Position numbers and translations under genes: made by a program
Part shown: piece by piece, positions 42,346 to 52,423 of the stretch
Position numbering within the stretch: the first letter of the stretch is position 1
Layout of the letters: each line of letters opens with the position of its first letter
The notes under the pieces: generated by a model
Database searches by the model: none
What the model saw: the letters and a program-made list of their open reading frames with translations, nothing else
What the model was told of the DNA's origin: nothing
Source: Willaertia magna
Taxonomy: Eukaryota > Heterolobosea > Eutetramitea > Acrasida > Naegleriidae
Reading direction: 5' to 3'
Length of the DNA: 52,881 bases
Assembly (NCBI GenBank): GCA_902984215.1
Contig: CADWAF010000611.1
Span: 1-52,881, forward strand

Positions 42346-44772
42346 TTAACATTTTCTTTGACTGCTACCAATACAGAAGAAATTACTTCTACCCAAACAA
42401 TTTAAAGTGCTACCAGATCCACTTGATCCTGGTTGACCTGGAATTTGTGGCATTTGTGGAGTTTGGAAAGGTGGTTGTTGTTGACCAGGCATTTGTGGAA
42501 TTTGGAAAGGTAATTGGAATGGTGGTTGGAATGGAGTTTGTGTGTTAAGAGGATTAGTTGCTTGTTTAGCTTGAGCTCCTGAGTGTTGGTCTGTCACACA
42601 AACATAATAATCACAAGAAACATCACCTGAACCAACAAGAAGTGGAATTTCAAAATTAAGTGTGCCTGAAGTTGGAGGAGATAAGGAAATATCAGATCTT
42701 GAAATAATTTGGTTACCACTTTGAAGGGAATGTTGAACCAAAACAGCAGTTACGTTTGTTGCTTCATATTCTTGTGAATAGGTAACAGCAATAGTAGAAT
42801 TAGGTTCATGTACTTGATTTACAGGAACTGTCAAATCAAACTTAGCTTCTCTAATACAGATATGACTGGAAAGTAAGTCACAATTTGATACTTGAGCAGT
42901 TCTTGTAGCATTATTAGCAAAATTAACACAGAAATAATATTTGCATGATGTTTCAATACCACGAGGAATGTCATACATAATATCTACACCTCCTTTTTCA
43001 TCAAATTGTTGAGCAATAACTCTATCTGGACCATTAGTTCCTTCTAACATTAAATAAACGTCAAATGTTGATTCATTTCTAGCACCTGTAACCATTAACT
43101 TATGATTTGAACCTGATGCTGCAGGAATAACTTGACTTGGTTCACCAGCTAATAAAATTCTAGTATCTTCTAAATTAATAATACTAAGTTCTGGAGATAA
43201 GAAAGTACAGTTGTCAACTGAAATTCTATCAGTAATTTGATAATCTAAAGTGTTAACTGTACAAATAAAGTATGAACCAGATGTAATATTATTTGGAACG
43301 CAAAGTGAAAAGCTTGCTCCTGATTGTTGTTGTGGTTGACCTGGAATTTGTGGCATTTGTGGGTTTTGGAAAGGAATTTGTTGTTGTTTTTGTTGAGTTC
43401 TGTTTAATGTTAAATTATCATTTACTACGATTGCGTCACTAGAAGAGAAACTTGCACTTTGTGTAAATTCATCTCTATTATAAGGAACTAATAAAGCAAC
43501 ATAAGGGAATAAGGTATCAACATCTTGGATATTGTCAACTAGGAAATTATAGTTAAAACCAGCTCTTAAACTATTGGATGGTCTAGCACCTGTACGTGGA
43601 GTTTGTTGACTAAGTGAAATGTCAGTGTCCATTTCAGATAAATCTCCGCCTCTAACTTTACTCTTTTGGATACAAAAAGATTTTGATTCAGCTAAACAAT
43701 TTTCAATTTGATCATTTCTTCTTGGCAATGGTGAGGATTGAGTTGGTGCTAATTGAGAACTTGATAATAAACAAACATAATAATTACAACTTGATGTGAC
43801 ACCTTGTGTTGGTACTCTAAAGTTGACAGATTGTTGTCTTGCTGGGAATGATGTAATACTTCCAATTGATTGTAATTGATTTCCAGTTCTTCTTCTAACA
43901 TCAAGGATTAACATTCCACTAAGGGATGCATCTGTTTGCCAAGAAATAACACCATCTGTACCAGTTTGCCAAGCAACACTACCATCAGGTTTAGTAAAGT
44001 TAAAAGTACCTGCATTAATGGAGAAAATACCTGAAGATGCGTCACAAATTCCAGTTGTATTATCAAAAGCAAGACAAAAGTAATAATCATTTGCACTTGG
44101 GACATTATTGAGTGGATAATCAACAGTTTGTTCTTTCTTGTTTGGATCTTCAATTGAAACTTCAACTGGATTAAATACTGCATTACTTGCAAGACTTCTC
44201 TTTAAGCTAACAGTAACACTCGAAATATTTTGATTTCCTTTTGGCAATCTAAAAGTAACTGGAATGTTATTATTAATGTTTCCACTAATAAAAACATCAC
44301 CAGCACTTGGTGAAATAACTTCAGCTTTTGGTCTAGTTAAACAAAAGATACCTGAAGTTGCAGCACATCCCATTTGCATTGCATTAATTACACAAATATA
44401 ATAACCACAATATAAATTACCAATATTTGGATTATTAATACCAACAGTTGAAGGTAATGTTGGATTAGGTAAACTAGTAATTGTAGATGGGATTGGAATG
44501 CTTAAATCACCAGTTGGATTTTCTAAAGTAGTATTTAAACTTGCTAATGGAACACCATTATTCAATTGACTATTGTAAACTCTAAAAAGAACAGTATTAT
44601 TAACTAAAGCATCAGCATTTCTATAACTAAAAGAAATTGGTTCACCGAAATTGTAAAATGAAGGGTAAGGAGTATAAGGACTTGGATTTGTAATTTCAAT
44701 AGCTATTAAAACTTTACAAAGAATAGCAATTGAAAGGTAAGCGAGTGCATATACTGAAAGTCTTAACTTCAT
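42346..44772 (-). CDS. large secreted protein with six Cys/Tyr repeats and P/Q-rich linkers
   Basis: 808 aa with a signal peptide (MKLRLSVYALAYLSIAILC). About six repeat units of roughly 110 residues each carry a YY-x-C-V core: CGYYICVI (near 122), NDYYFCLAF (230), CNYYVCLLS (333), GSYFICTV (502), CKYYFCVNF (613) and CDYYVCVTD (723), most with a following Cys and a terminal [FI]C[IL]. Units show beta-sandwich features (FSYRN, VTFRLPKG, ISWQTD), which recall the Kre9/KNH1-type Ser/Thr-rich domain, but I am not sure of that. Two P/Q-rich linkers share the motif PQMPQIPGQP. No transmembrane tail is evident, so it is probably secreted or wall-associated. A consensus TATA box lies 62-70 nt upstream. 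Confidence 0.72.
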   Translation of the reverse strand: MKLRLSVYALAYLSIAILCKVLIAIEITNPSPYTPYPSFYNFGEPISFSYRNADALVNNTVLFRVYNSQLNNGVPLASLNTTLENPTGDLSIPIPSTITSLPNPTLPSTVGINNPNIGNLYCGYYICVINAMQMGCAATSGIFCLTRPKAEVISPSAGDVFISGNINNNIPVTFRLPKGNQNISSVTVSLKRSLASNAVFNPVEVSIEDPNKKEQTVDYPLNNVPSANDYYFCLAFDNTTGICDASSGIFSINAGTFNFTKPDGSVAWQTGTDGVISWQTDASLSGMLILDVRRRTGNQLQSIGSITSFPARQQSVNFRVPTQGVTSSCNYYVCLLSSSQLAPTQSSPLPRRNDQIENCLAESKSFCIQKSKVRGGDLSEMDTDISLSQQTPRTGARPSNSLRAGFNYNFLVDNIQDVDTLFPYVALLVPYNRDEFTQSASFSSSDAIVVNDNLTLNRTQQKQQQIPFQNPQMPQIPGQPQQQSGASFSLCVPNNITSGSYFICTVNTLDYQITDRISVDNCTFLSPELSIINLEDTRILLAGEPSQVIPAASGSNHKLMVTGARNESTFDVYLMLEGTNGPDRVIAQQFDEKGGVDIMYDIPRGIETSCKYYFCVNFANNATRTAQVSNCDLLSSHICIREAKFDLTVPVNQVHEPNSTIAVTYSQEYEATNVTAVLVQHSLQSGNQIISRSDISLSPPTSGTLNFEIPLLVGSGDVSCDYYVCVTDQHSGAQAKQATNPLNTQTPFQPPFQLPFQIPQMPGQQQPPFQTPQMPQIPGQPGSSGSGSTLNCLGRSNFFCIGSSQRKC

Positions 44773-45234
44773 TTATTAAGCTAATTAATAATTTTTTTTG
44801 ATTGTTGAATGGATTGTATTTTAATTATGTTCACTATTTATACCGTTAAAAAAAGATGACAATAATATTTATAAAAGAAGAGAATTTACTTGAAATGTAT
44901 ATTTTCTTCAAACTTGTAATTATACTGTTATGTATAAAAGGAAAAAAAAGGAAAATATAATTTTCACAATATTTTTAACTCTGTTTAGATTGTTTATAGT
45001 AAAGCTATTATTGTAATTTATACTATTTTTGCAATTCACTATTTGATGACATTTTTACCTAAAATTAAATACCATTTAATTATATTTTCATTCAATTTAC
45101 TATTTCAATATTTTAATCTACTGACATTATGATAATTATCAATTTAATGATTATTTTCCTTGAACAAAATGCTTTGTCGTTACTATTTCGTTGAAGGTCA
45201 TGTATTTTTTTAAATTTTTATTTTTTAAAAAATA
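44773..45234. other. 462-bp divergent intergenic region
   Basis: Between the secreted repeat protein (minus) and PPWD1 (plus). Very AT-rich. It holds the minus-strand TATAAATAG near the left end and a plus-strand TATAAAAG at 44933-44940, which is 295 bp before the PPWD1 start and thus unlikely to serve it. No RNA gene or frame was seen. Confidence 0.5.
44834..44842 (-). promoter_or_regulatory. TATA box candidate (TATAAATAG)
   Basis: Minus-strand TATAAATAG, 62-70 nt upstream of the secreted repeat protein start (44772). Similar placement to the TATAAAAGC before the small secreted protein gene. Confidence 0.5.
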
Positions 45235-47727
45235 ATGAAACGTTCAAAATCTTCGGAAGATGATGAAAGAGAAGAAGAGGAAACATCTAGGCTTAATAAT
45301 GATGACAATGAAGAAGAAAGTACTGACGATGAAGATTTTGGACCAATGATTCCAACTAATTTATCGTCATTTGATAATAATACAAACAATAATAATAACA
45401 ATGAAATAAAACCCGAATTACAACAAAAGGAAGACGAAAATGATTCCACCGATGAAGAAGATTTTGGACCTCGAATCCCTACTTTCACAACAACTACATC
45501 GGAAATAAACACTTTGGAAAATACTACCACTACAACAAATAACAATAACAGTTCAGAAAATCAACAATTAATCAACATTCCACAACAATCAACTATTGAA
45601 ACTAATCTTCAAAATGAAGAACTAGAAATAAAACAACAAAATGAAGAAAAAAGTCTTCCTCCACAAAAAAAGAAAAAACGTAAAACTTCTCTCGTAGAGA
45701 TTCAATCTAATTTACATTTACAACAATTACCTTCAGCATATATGTATGAATGGAGTTATATGCATAGAGATATTGTAACACATATAAATGTAACTCCACA
45801 TACTAATTTTATAATAACATGTTCTAAAGATGGTCACGTAAAATTCTGGAAGAAAACTCAAGATAATATTGAATTTGTAAGACATTTTATTTCACATAAA
45901 AATCCAATAAGGTTTACTTGTAATTCAATTGATGGAAATTATTTTGTTAGTATGACAAGTTATGATATTAAGATTTATGATGTTATTAATTTTGATATGA
46001 TGAATGTTTTATCATTTAAAGAAGAAAATAAATATTTATTATTTTCTGAATTTATTTGTAAAAGAAAGGGTACTGCTAATGAAATTTATTTATTAGTTTT
46101 CTTTAAAGATGGAAGTATTGGGATATTTGATATTTTTGATACAAATCAAATTACTAGTTTAAAAGATGTACATAGACAACCAATAATCTGTGCTAAGTTT
46201 AATTCTACATATAATTTAATGATAAGTTGTGATATTAAAGGGATGATTGAATATTGGGATCCTTTTACAGGTAAATTTCCAACGAATGATAAAAATTTAA
46301 AATTTAAGTTTAAATCTGAAACATCTCTATTTGAATTGGCAAAGAAAAAAACATTTGCTAAATCAATTGATATTTCAAGAGATGGTAAAAAATTTGTTGT
46401 TTTATGTCAAGATGGGTTTATTAGGCTTTTTGATTTTTTAACTGGAAAGTTATTGAAAGAATATGATGAAACAATAAATGAACAAGAGACTCTACATAAA
46501 ACTTCTAGTGAAATGTATTATTTAGAGAATTTTGATTTTGGAAAGAGAATTGCATTTGAACAAGAAATTAGTAAAAACGAAACAAAAATGTTACAATCAG
46601 ATATCCAAAAAGAAGAAGATGACGAAGATTTAAAAGATGTTGTATATTGTAAACAAAATGTAATATTTGATGAATCTGGAATGTATATACTATATCCTAC
46701 GTTGTTTGGTATTAAAATAAGAAATATTTTGACTGATCAAATTGATAGATTATTAGGGAAAGTTGAAAGTACAGAACGTTTTATGCATATTGCTCTATTT
46801 CAGGGAAGAATTAAGTTAACCACTAGTGAAATTGAAAATGCAAGTAAATCTCAAGGTAACACGTTATTTACAATGTATGGAGAAAATGGAGAGTTTCAAA
46901 AACCAATGGAAAATGAATTTAGTGATCCAACTGTGTTTTGTTGTGCTTATCGTAAGAATAGGTTTTATATGTTTAGTAAAAGAGAACCTACAGAAGATGA
47001 AGAGATTTCTAATGTTATTCATAAGAAATTCTCTTATTTAGGTAATTCAGCTAGTTTTGGTAGAGACATATTTAATGAAAAACCATCTAAAGAAGATATT
47101 GAAATGGCTAATATTTTAGGAACCACAGAACAAAAGAAGGTGGGTAAATTGGGTAAGATTGCTACAATTCATACAACATTTGGAGATATTCAATTAAGAT
47201 TATTCCCTGATGTTTGTCCAAAAACTGTTGAGAATTTTACTCAATTAAGTTTGAATGGATATTATGATGGATGTATATTCCATCGTGTTATTAAAAACTT
47301 TATGATTCAAACAGGTGATAATGATAATAGAGATGGAACTGGTGGTACTTCAATATTTGGTCATGAATTTGAAGATGAATTTTCTCCAAGTTTGAAACAT
47401 GATAGAGCTGGACGTTTAAGTATGGCTAATAGAGGTCCCAATACAAACTCTAGTCAATTCTTTATTACTTGTGTTCCTACTCCATGGCTAGATAATAAGC
47501 ATACATTATTTGGTGAAGTTATTAAGGGAATGGAAGTGGTTCATGCTATTGAAAATGTACCAACAGATGAATTAGATAGACCAGTTAATAGAAATGTACA
47601 ACAAACACAACATGCCAATTCAACAGCAAACTTAGCCAACCAAAGTAAGAAAAAGAAAGGAGGAAAGAAAAGCAAAAACCTAATGGAAATATCTATTATC
47701 AATATTGATATTGATGAATTTGCTTAA
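45235..47727 (+). CDS. PPWD1: PPWD1, WD40-cyclophilin spliceosomal peptidyl-prolyl isomerase
   Basis: 830 aa, intronless. An acidic N terminus repeats DEDFGPMIP and EEDFGPRIP, the family's conserved leader. WD40 blades follow: [49 protein letters not shown] and [12 protein letters not shown]. The C-terminal cyclophilin domain (about 640-800) has [27 protein letters not shown] (catalytic Arg, Phe, Met, Gln), SSQFFIT, and [14 protein letters not shown] with the cyclosporin-binding Trp. A Lys/Gly-rich insert ([11 protein letters not shown]) separates the last strand. PPWD1 associates with active spliceosomes. The N-terminal duplication and the unbroken WD40/cyclophilin order match the family; active-site residues are intact, so isomerase activity is expected. 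Confidence 0.95.
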   Translation: MKRSKSSEDDEREEEETSRLNNDDNEEESTDDEDFGPMIPTNLSSFDNNTNNNNNNEIKPELQQKEDENDSTDEEDFGPRIPTFTTTTSEINTLENTTTTTNNNNSSENQQLINIPQQSTIETNLQNEELEIKQQNEEKSLPPQKKKKRKTSLVEIQSNLHLQQLPSAYMYEWSYMHRDIVTHINVTPHTNFIITCSKDGHVKFWKKTQDNIEFVRHFISHKNPIRFTCNSIDGNYFVSMTSYDIKIYDVINFDMMNVLSFKEENKYLLFSEFICKRKGTANEIYLLVFFKDGSIGIFDIFDTNQITSLKDVHRQPIICAKFNSTYNLMISCDIKGMIEYWDPFTGKFPTNDKNLKFKFKSETSLFELAKKKTFAKSIDISRDGKKFVVLCQDGFIRLFDFLTGKLLKEYDETINEQETLHKTSSEMYYLENFDFGKRIAFEQEISKNETKMLQSDIQKEEDDEDLKDVVYCKQNVIFDESGMYILYPTLFGIKIRNILTDQIDRLLGKVESTERFMHIALFQGRIKLTTSEIENASKSQGNTLFTMYGENGEFQKPMENEFSDPTVFCCAYRKNRFYMFSKREPTEDEEISNVIHKKFSYLGNSASFGRDIFNEKPSKEDIEMANILGTTEQKKVGKLGKIATIHTTFGDIQLRLFPDVCPKTVENFTQLSLNGYYDGCIFHRVIKNFMIQTGDNDNRDGTGGTSIFGHEFEDEFSPSLKHDRAGRLSMANRGPNTNSSQFFITCVPTPWLDNKHTLFGEVIKGMEVVHAIENVPTDELDRPVNRNVQQTQHANSTANLANQSKKKKGGKKSKNLMEISIINIDIDEFA

Positions 47728-47841
47728 CGAAATATCCAACAACAAGCATTCAATACACCACACAATATAATAACAAATGAAATGTCATCATTACCTCATC
47801 TCCTTTTTCTAGAACCGTATTTAATTTAAAAAATAAAAAAA

Positions 47842-49152
47842 ATGCGAGCAAATTCAACAAGTCAACACCAAAACAAACAAACTTCAAATACTGGATCTTC
47901 TTCCTCATCATCAACGGGTGGTTCTTTGTTGTCTGGAATTAAAAATTTAGTTAACACTTATACACAACCTCAACAGCAACAACCTACAACAACTATTAAA
48001 CATCCACATCAACAAACCCCAAATAAATCAACAACAAATACTACTAGTAACAAACCATTAGGATTGACTTTACAAGCCTTACAAACAACTATTCCACAAG
48101 AAATTCAACGTATCCGTACTTATTTACAAAACGGTAATGTATCACTAGATGAACCAGAAAGGAGTGTAGATGAAACTATCTATTTACTTTCCAAACAATT
48201 ATCAGAAATTGTTGAACTAAAACGTGAAATTTTAGTTAAAAAGGGAAATAAACCAACATCAACCCCTACAACACCAACAACCACTACTGCCAATAATAGT
48301 TCTGTAACAATAAAACCAACAACTAATAATAATAACACCAACATAAATACTACTAAACAATCAACAAATAATACTCAACAACAAAAACAAAATGTAGTTG
48401 GAAGAGTTAATTCTCCAACAAATGTTAGTACTGCTGTTAATAATAATAATACAACAAACGTAACTACTTCTTCTCCAAATGTTGTTAAAAAGTCTACAAC
48501 TCCAGTTGTTGAGCAACAAAAACAAAAAACTAATGAAACTAATAATCAAGGATTAGATAGTTTAATTGATTGGCATGAGAATGAAAATACAGTTGTTCAA
48601 AAAGTTGTACCAGTTGTAGTATCACCACCAAAACAACAAGAAAATTTAATTTCATTAGATGATGCTTTTGATAATTCACCTCAAATTATATCTCCAGTAG
48701 CTGTTGAAATTACTACTACAACTATTGTTAGTAATAATAATAATACAAAGGCTTTCCATGATGAAGATGATATGTTTGAATTTGGAGAACCAGTAGATGA
48801 ACATCATAATAAGGCTAGTAGCAATTATGATGAATTTTTGGATGGACCTGTAGTTACGAATGGTAGTAGTACCACCGCTACTGTAAATGTTTCAGTAAAT
48901 AATGTTGGAGGGAATAAGGATAGTAATAGTAGTACAGAAAAGAAGAAGGAAGATAACTTTTTTGATAATTTATTAGATACATCTAAACCTATTAGTTCAA
49001 ATAATAATGATTTGGATGAAATGTTAGATTTTTCAAATGAAGGAGAGAAAATTATGCAAACTAATCAAATTTTATCAATGTTTGACAAGGGTGAAAATCA
49101 AGCAACAAACAGCGAAAACACAACCAAAGACTTTTTTGATGATATGTTTTAA
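47842..49152 (+). CDS. low-complexity protein with clathrin-box and DxF motifs, adaptor-like
   Basis: 436 aa, intronless; ATG 47842 follows an A-run. A short helical region (about 75-135: LQALQTTIPQEIQRIRTYLQ and YLLSKQLSEIVELKREIL) is the only structured piece. The remainder is T/N/Q/S-rich with short acidic-hydrophobic motifs: LISLDDAF (a clathrin-box LIxLD), DDMFEF, FFDNLLD, LDEMLDF, SMFDKGE and the terminal DFFDDMF. These resemble DxF and clathrin-box motifs used by endocytic and trans-Golgi accessory proteins. I infer an adaptor or coat-accessory role; no globular ENTH/ANTH domain is seen. The family is not recognised, and the motifs are short enough to arise by chance in such acidic sequence. 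Confidence 0.6.
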   Translation: MRANSTSQHQNKQTSNTGSSSSSSTGGSLLSGIKNLVNTYTQPQQQQPTTTIKHPHQQTPNKSTTNTTSNKPLGLTLQALQTTIPQEIQRIRTYLQNGNVSLDEPERSVDETIYLLSKQLSEIVELKREILVKKGNKPTSTPTTPTTTTANNSSVTIKPTTNNNNTNINTTKQSTNNTQQQKQNVVGRVNSPTNVSTAVNNNNTTNVTTSSPNVVKKSTTPVVEQQKQKTNETNNQGLDSLIDWHENENTVVQKVVPVVVSPPKQQENLISLDDAFDNSPQIISPVAVEITTTTIVSNNNNTKAFHDEDDMFEFGEPVDEHHNKASSNYDEFLDGPVVTNGSSTTATVNVSVNNVGGNKDSNSSTEKKKEDNFFDNLLDTSKPISSNNNDLDEMLDFSNEGEKIMQTNQILSMFDKGENQATNSENTTKDFFDDMF

Positions 49153-49213
49153 AAATAAAGGAAAAATGAGATTGAAAATATCGATTATGCTTGAGGTTCA
49201 ATAATTAATCGAA

Positions 49214-49286
49214 GCCCGCTTAGCTCAGTTGGTAGAGCGTGAGACTGAAGATCTTAAGGTCGCTAGTTCGATCCTGGCAGCGGGCA
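49214..49286 (+). tRNA. tRNA-Phe (anticodon GAA)
   Basis: 73 nt, intronless. Acceptor GCCCGCT/AGCGGGC pairs perfectly; D arm GCTCAGTTGGTAGAGC; anticodon stem TGAGA/TCTTA closes loop CTGAAGA with anticodon GAA; variable loop AGGTC; T arm GCTAG-TTCGATC-CTGGC. Discriminator A. A TTTTTT run at 49291-49296 is a Pol III terminator. CCA is not encoded. The next gene's start codon is only 35 nt downstream. Confidence 0.97.
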
Positions 49287-49290
49287 GTTG

Positions 49291-49296
49291 TTTTTT
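49291..49296 (+). terminator. Pol III terminator of tRNA-Phe
   Basis: T6 run 4 nt after the tRNA 3' end; standard Pol III stop. It leaves 25 nt before the next start codon. Confidence 0.75.
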
Positions 49297-49321
49297 GGTT
49301 CAGTTACACAGCCAAAAGGAA

Positions 49322-50245
49322 ATGTTCGATTTGCTGCTTTGCACTAAAATTTTACTCTATTCCAATATTACAGATTGGCCCATAATAAAACCATATCTAA
49401 TTTCATCAAACTTCTACACTGCATTTCATTCCCTTGAATTTTCAAAAAGTTATTTAATCAACTTATTTCAATTAAATGAAAATGAAATTAAACAATTACA
49501 AAATTGTATTTTTGTTTACAATAATAAAATAGAAGAACCAGAAAGGAAAAAAATTAAATCTATTTATTATAGAGATAAAGAAAAATTTAATTACAATATT
49601 TTAAATTTAACTGATGCGTTAAAAATTTATGTAAAATTTTACAATACAATGAATAATCGAATGAAAATAACTCAACAATTAATTAACGATTATAACAATG
49701 AAAAATCTTTAGAAATTATTACTCAAATTAAAAAATTAATTAAAATTGAAAAGGCAAATAATAAATTAATTAAGGAAATAAATGAATATATTGATAAAGA
49801 TGATAATAAGACTTTATTTGGAAATCTTAAAGGAATATTTATTCATTCTATTAAAAAACAAAAAACAAATTTCTTTATTGAGTTTACAATATTTACAAAT
49901 TGTGGTTTTCCTTTAAAGATTTTTATCGTTTTTAAAGAAGAGATTGATCTTTACAGAGGAATTTCTTATTTATATAAAACAATAAAAATTAATTCAGAAA
50001 CTCTTTTGCAGCTTAATTATTCTTATAATGAAGAAGGATATTCAAATTTTAAAGAAGAATATTCTGAAAGTGTATTAAATAATTTAAAAACTGCACTTTT
50101 AAATTGTGCCAATAGCGTTGTAGAATACAGCGCAGAAGAATTAAATTTAATTATTTATAATTGGTTGGAAATTGGTTTATTCGAATTTTCGTTTAGTTTT
50201 ATGGAAGCAGATAAGTTTTCAGTTTTTGGGAAAATTTTGCAGTAA
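49322..50245 (+). CDS. hypothetical protein, unknown family
   Basis: 307 aa from ATG 49322. The frame is open upstream to 49229, inside the tRNA-Phe gene, so the first downstream ATG is used. The protein is rich in Ile, Asn, Lys, Leu and Tyr, without signal peptide or membrane span. Alternating hydrophobic patches (FYTAFHSLEFSKSYLINLF, FFIEFTIFTNCGFPLKIFIV) suggest a globular alpha/beta fold and a short amphipathic helix pair near 125-160. Charged AT-rich codon use like its neighbours gives no sign of transfer. Function not assignable. Confidence 0.6.
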   Translation: MFDLLLCTKILLYSNITDWPIIKPYLISSNFYTAFHSLEFSKSYLINLFQLNENEIKQLQNCIFVYNNKIEEPERKKIKSIYYRDKEKFNYNILNLTDALKIYVKFYNTMNNRMKITQQLINDYNNEKSLEIITQIKKLIKIEKANNKLIKEINEYIDKDDNKTLFGNLKGIFIHSIKKQKTNFFIEFTIFTNCGFPLKIFIVFKEEIDLYRGISYLYKTIKINSETLLQLNYSYNEEGYSNFKEEYSESVLNNLKTALLNCANSVVEYSAEELNLIIYNWLEIGLFEFSFSFMEADKFSVFGKILQ

Positions 50246-50405
50246 ATAAAGAACAATTATTCTTTACTAAAACTGGCCAAAGTGGGTAATTGAAAACATT
50301 ACCAAAAAAAGGGAATTAAAGTTTACATTAAAAGGAATGTAAGTGGACTTTATATATTTTACAGTTTATGTACATTAATTCTTCTTATGCAAAATTTTAA
50401 AACAA

Positions 50406-52031
50406 TTATTGCTTTTGGAAACAAGTATAAAAGTATAAGTATGGATTATTTTCAATATCTCTATTATATTCTTCTTTCAAAACTTTAAATCCAATTTCAC
50501 CAAACTTTTCTGCCCATTGTTCTTTAGATTGATAATTACAAAAGTAATCATCACAAAAGTTTGGTGTTTCCCTTGGATTTGACCACACCAATGAATATAA
50601 ACCATGTAGGATATCTAAAACAACTGCCATATCATTGTGGAATGAATCATGCTCTCTGATGATTAAAAGACCGCCAGGTGCTAAAATTCTGTGGATTTCT
50701 TCCATTGTCTTTTCAACATTTGGAATATGATGTAGTGACATTAAAGCAACTACTAATGATTGGGAATTAGAAGCATATGGTAAAGTATTGTCATCTTCAT
50801 TAGCTAGAGTAAAGGTAAAATCTTTAGTGTATAATTTACCAATATCTCTAACATCACAGCCATGGACATTTTCTTTTGACAAACCAAGTTGTTTACCTAA
50901 AAGTGAAGTAATAGAACCTTCAGAGCAACCAATATCTGCCATAGATTCAACGTGGAAATCTTCAGGTATTAGTTCTGAGATACTATTAACTCTCTTGTTA
51001 ATTCTTTTGGAGACATCAACAGAGCTATTTACATTTAATTGTGTTACATTAACGTCACCTTTCTCTAAATATTCTTGACTTTTAAATACCTTATTGTGGA
51101 ATAAATCAAATAAAAAGTCATAGATCTTTTGATCATCAACTTCATTCTCCATGAAAGCAGAGAATTCATTAAGTACTATATCTTGTTGAATTGGGCAGTT
51201 CTTTAACATTTGTTTGGTTAAACAATGCACAAATCTTTCTCTAATCTCAGGGACCTTTGAATTCCAAACGTGTTGGAATTGTCTTTTTGAAGAGATTGAT
51301 GGATATTCCTTCTCTTCATTATATTTGTTTTGTGTTATTACTGGGAATAAAGCTAATAATGTATAACCTTCTTGTAGCTCATTATTTGTTATGATTGATC
51401 TATAGCTAACTTTCTCTTTAACTAATGATTCTAAATCCTTTCTGTGAGATGGTAATCTTACAGTGACCATTGGACATTTACCTTGCAAAACCTCATTAAG
51501 TATATTAGCTAATTGTTGCTTGCTGTCTTTTGATGACTGGGACATACTGAAAGCATAATCTAGATGAATGACTGATTTAAAATAATTGAGTTTTGAGTAA
51601 TTAGCCTTAAACCAATCTAAAAAGTTCATATGTACACATTCTGCTTTAATATGGCTAATTTGATAACAATCTTGAACGTTGGATAGCAAGAATTGGTAAT
51701 CTTCTTCATCATTTTCTATTGATACTACCTTGTCAAAACCTTCCATTGCATTGTCACTTGACAACTCATCATTACAAACTGCAAGTGTACCTATACCAGC
51801 AAAACCATCAATTAATGTATTTATACTTCTACTGTTCTCACTAAAACTATGTAAAGGACAGTTATTATTACGTATTTGAATGATCCATCTCAATATAGCT
51901 GTTTGATTTTCAAACAAATCGTTTTCAAATTGTTCTAAACACGATTCGGCTGATATACCACTCATTGGACTAGCTAAACAACCAGAAGTGAATGGTTGTT
52001 TTGTCACTGAAACATGAGGAACAAAAACCAT
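50406..52031 (-). CDS. tandem SAM-dependent methyltransferase
   Basis: 541 aa, intronless. The N-terminal half (about 70-210) has a SAM-type motif I, LIDGFAGIGTLAV, an acidic ribose-binding position in VVSIENDEED, and VIHLDYAFS where a DPPY-type catalytic motif would be expected, so this half may be degenerate. The C-terminal half (about 365-541) is a standard class I domain of Methyltransf_11 type: MADIGCSEGSI, GCDVRD, VVALMSLHHIPNVEKTMEEI and ILAPGGLLIIREHD. Target (small molecule, RNA or protein) is unknown. The two-domain arrangement with an RsmD/TGS1-like first half is uncommon. The start is chosen at the only upstream ATG, MVFVPHVSV; a 392-bp divergent spacer separates it from the XDH-like gene. 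Confidence 0.7.
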   Translation of the reverse strand: MVFVPHVSVTKQPFTSGCLASPMSGISAESCLEQFENDLFENQTAILRWIIQIRNNNCPLHSFSENSRSINTLIDGFAGIGTLAVCNDELSSDNAMEGFDKVVSIENDEEDYQFLLSNVQDCYQISHIKAECVHMNFLDWFKANYSKLNYFKSVIHLDYAFSMSQSSKDSKQQLANILNEVLQGKCPMVTVRLPSHRKDLESLVKEKVSYRSIITNNELQEGYTLLALFPVITQNKYNEEKEYPSISSKRQFQHVWNSKVPEIRERFVHCLTKQMLKNCPIQQDIVLNEFSAFMENEVDDQKIYDFLFDLFHNKVFKSQEYLEKGDVNVTQLNVNSSVDVSKRINKRVNSISELIPEDFHVESMADIGCSEGSITSLLGKQLGLSKENVHGCDVRDIGKLYTKDFTFTLANEDDNTLPYASNSQSLVVALMSLHHIPNVEKTMEEIHRILAPGGLLIIREHDSFHNDMAVVLDILHGLYSLVWSNPRETPNFCDDYFCNYQSKEQWAEKFGEIGFKVLKEEYNRDIENNPYLYFYTCFQKQ

Positions 52032-52423
52032 CTTCTTATATTGAGTATTTTTATTTTAGAGATTAACTTCCTCTCTCAACAGGTTTAAACGTTGCTTTTG
52101 AAGTAAAAAATACTGCTATTTGAATCAATAAGACATTCCCATTCAGGAGTACGTTTTCTAAAAAAGTAAAACAAAAGAAAAATTACAACGCTTTACAATT
52201 TGTTGGTAAACCTAAAATGCACGCCGAATACTATTAAAAGAAAAGAAAAGCTTGATGCCTTATATTGAAGTGCGAACAAATTTTGAGTTTAGATGATTAC
52301 TGATGTATTGTAGATGGTTGACTTATTAATGTTGTTATCTTATAGTTGAAATAAAAAATTTAAAAAAAAACATTCGCATAATTTTCACAAATTAAAAAAG
52401 ACCGTGCGTTATATAAGAAGAAC
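52032..52423. other. 392-bp divergent intergenic region
   Basis: Between the methyltransferase gene (minus) and the XDH-like gene (plus). It contains TATATAAG at 52410-52417, only 7 bp from the start codon at 52424, so probably too close to be its TATA box unless the real start is further in. No RNA gene seen. Confidence 0.5.

Noticed and set aside
49229..49321. N-terminal extension of the gene after tRNA-Phe
   Set aside because: Lies inside the tRNA gene; first ATG after it is used instead.
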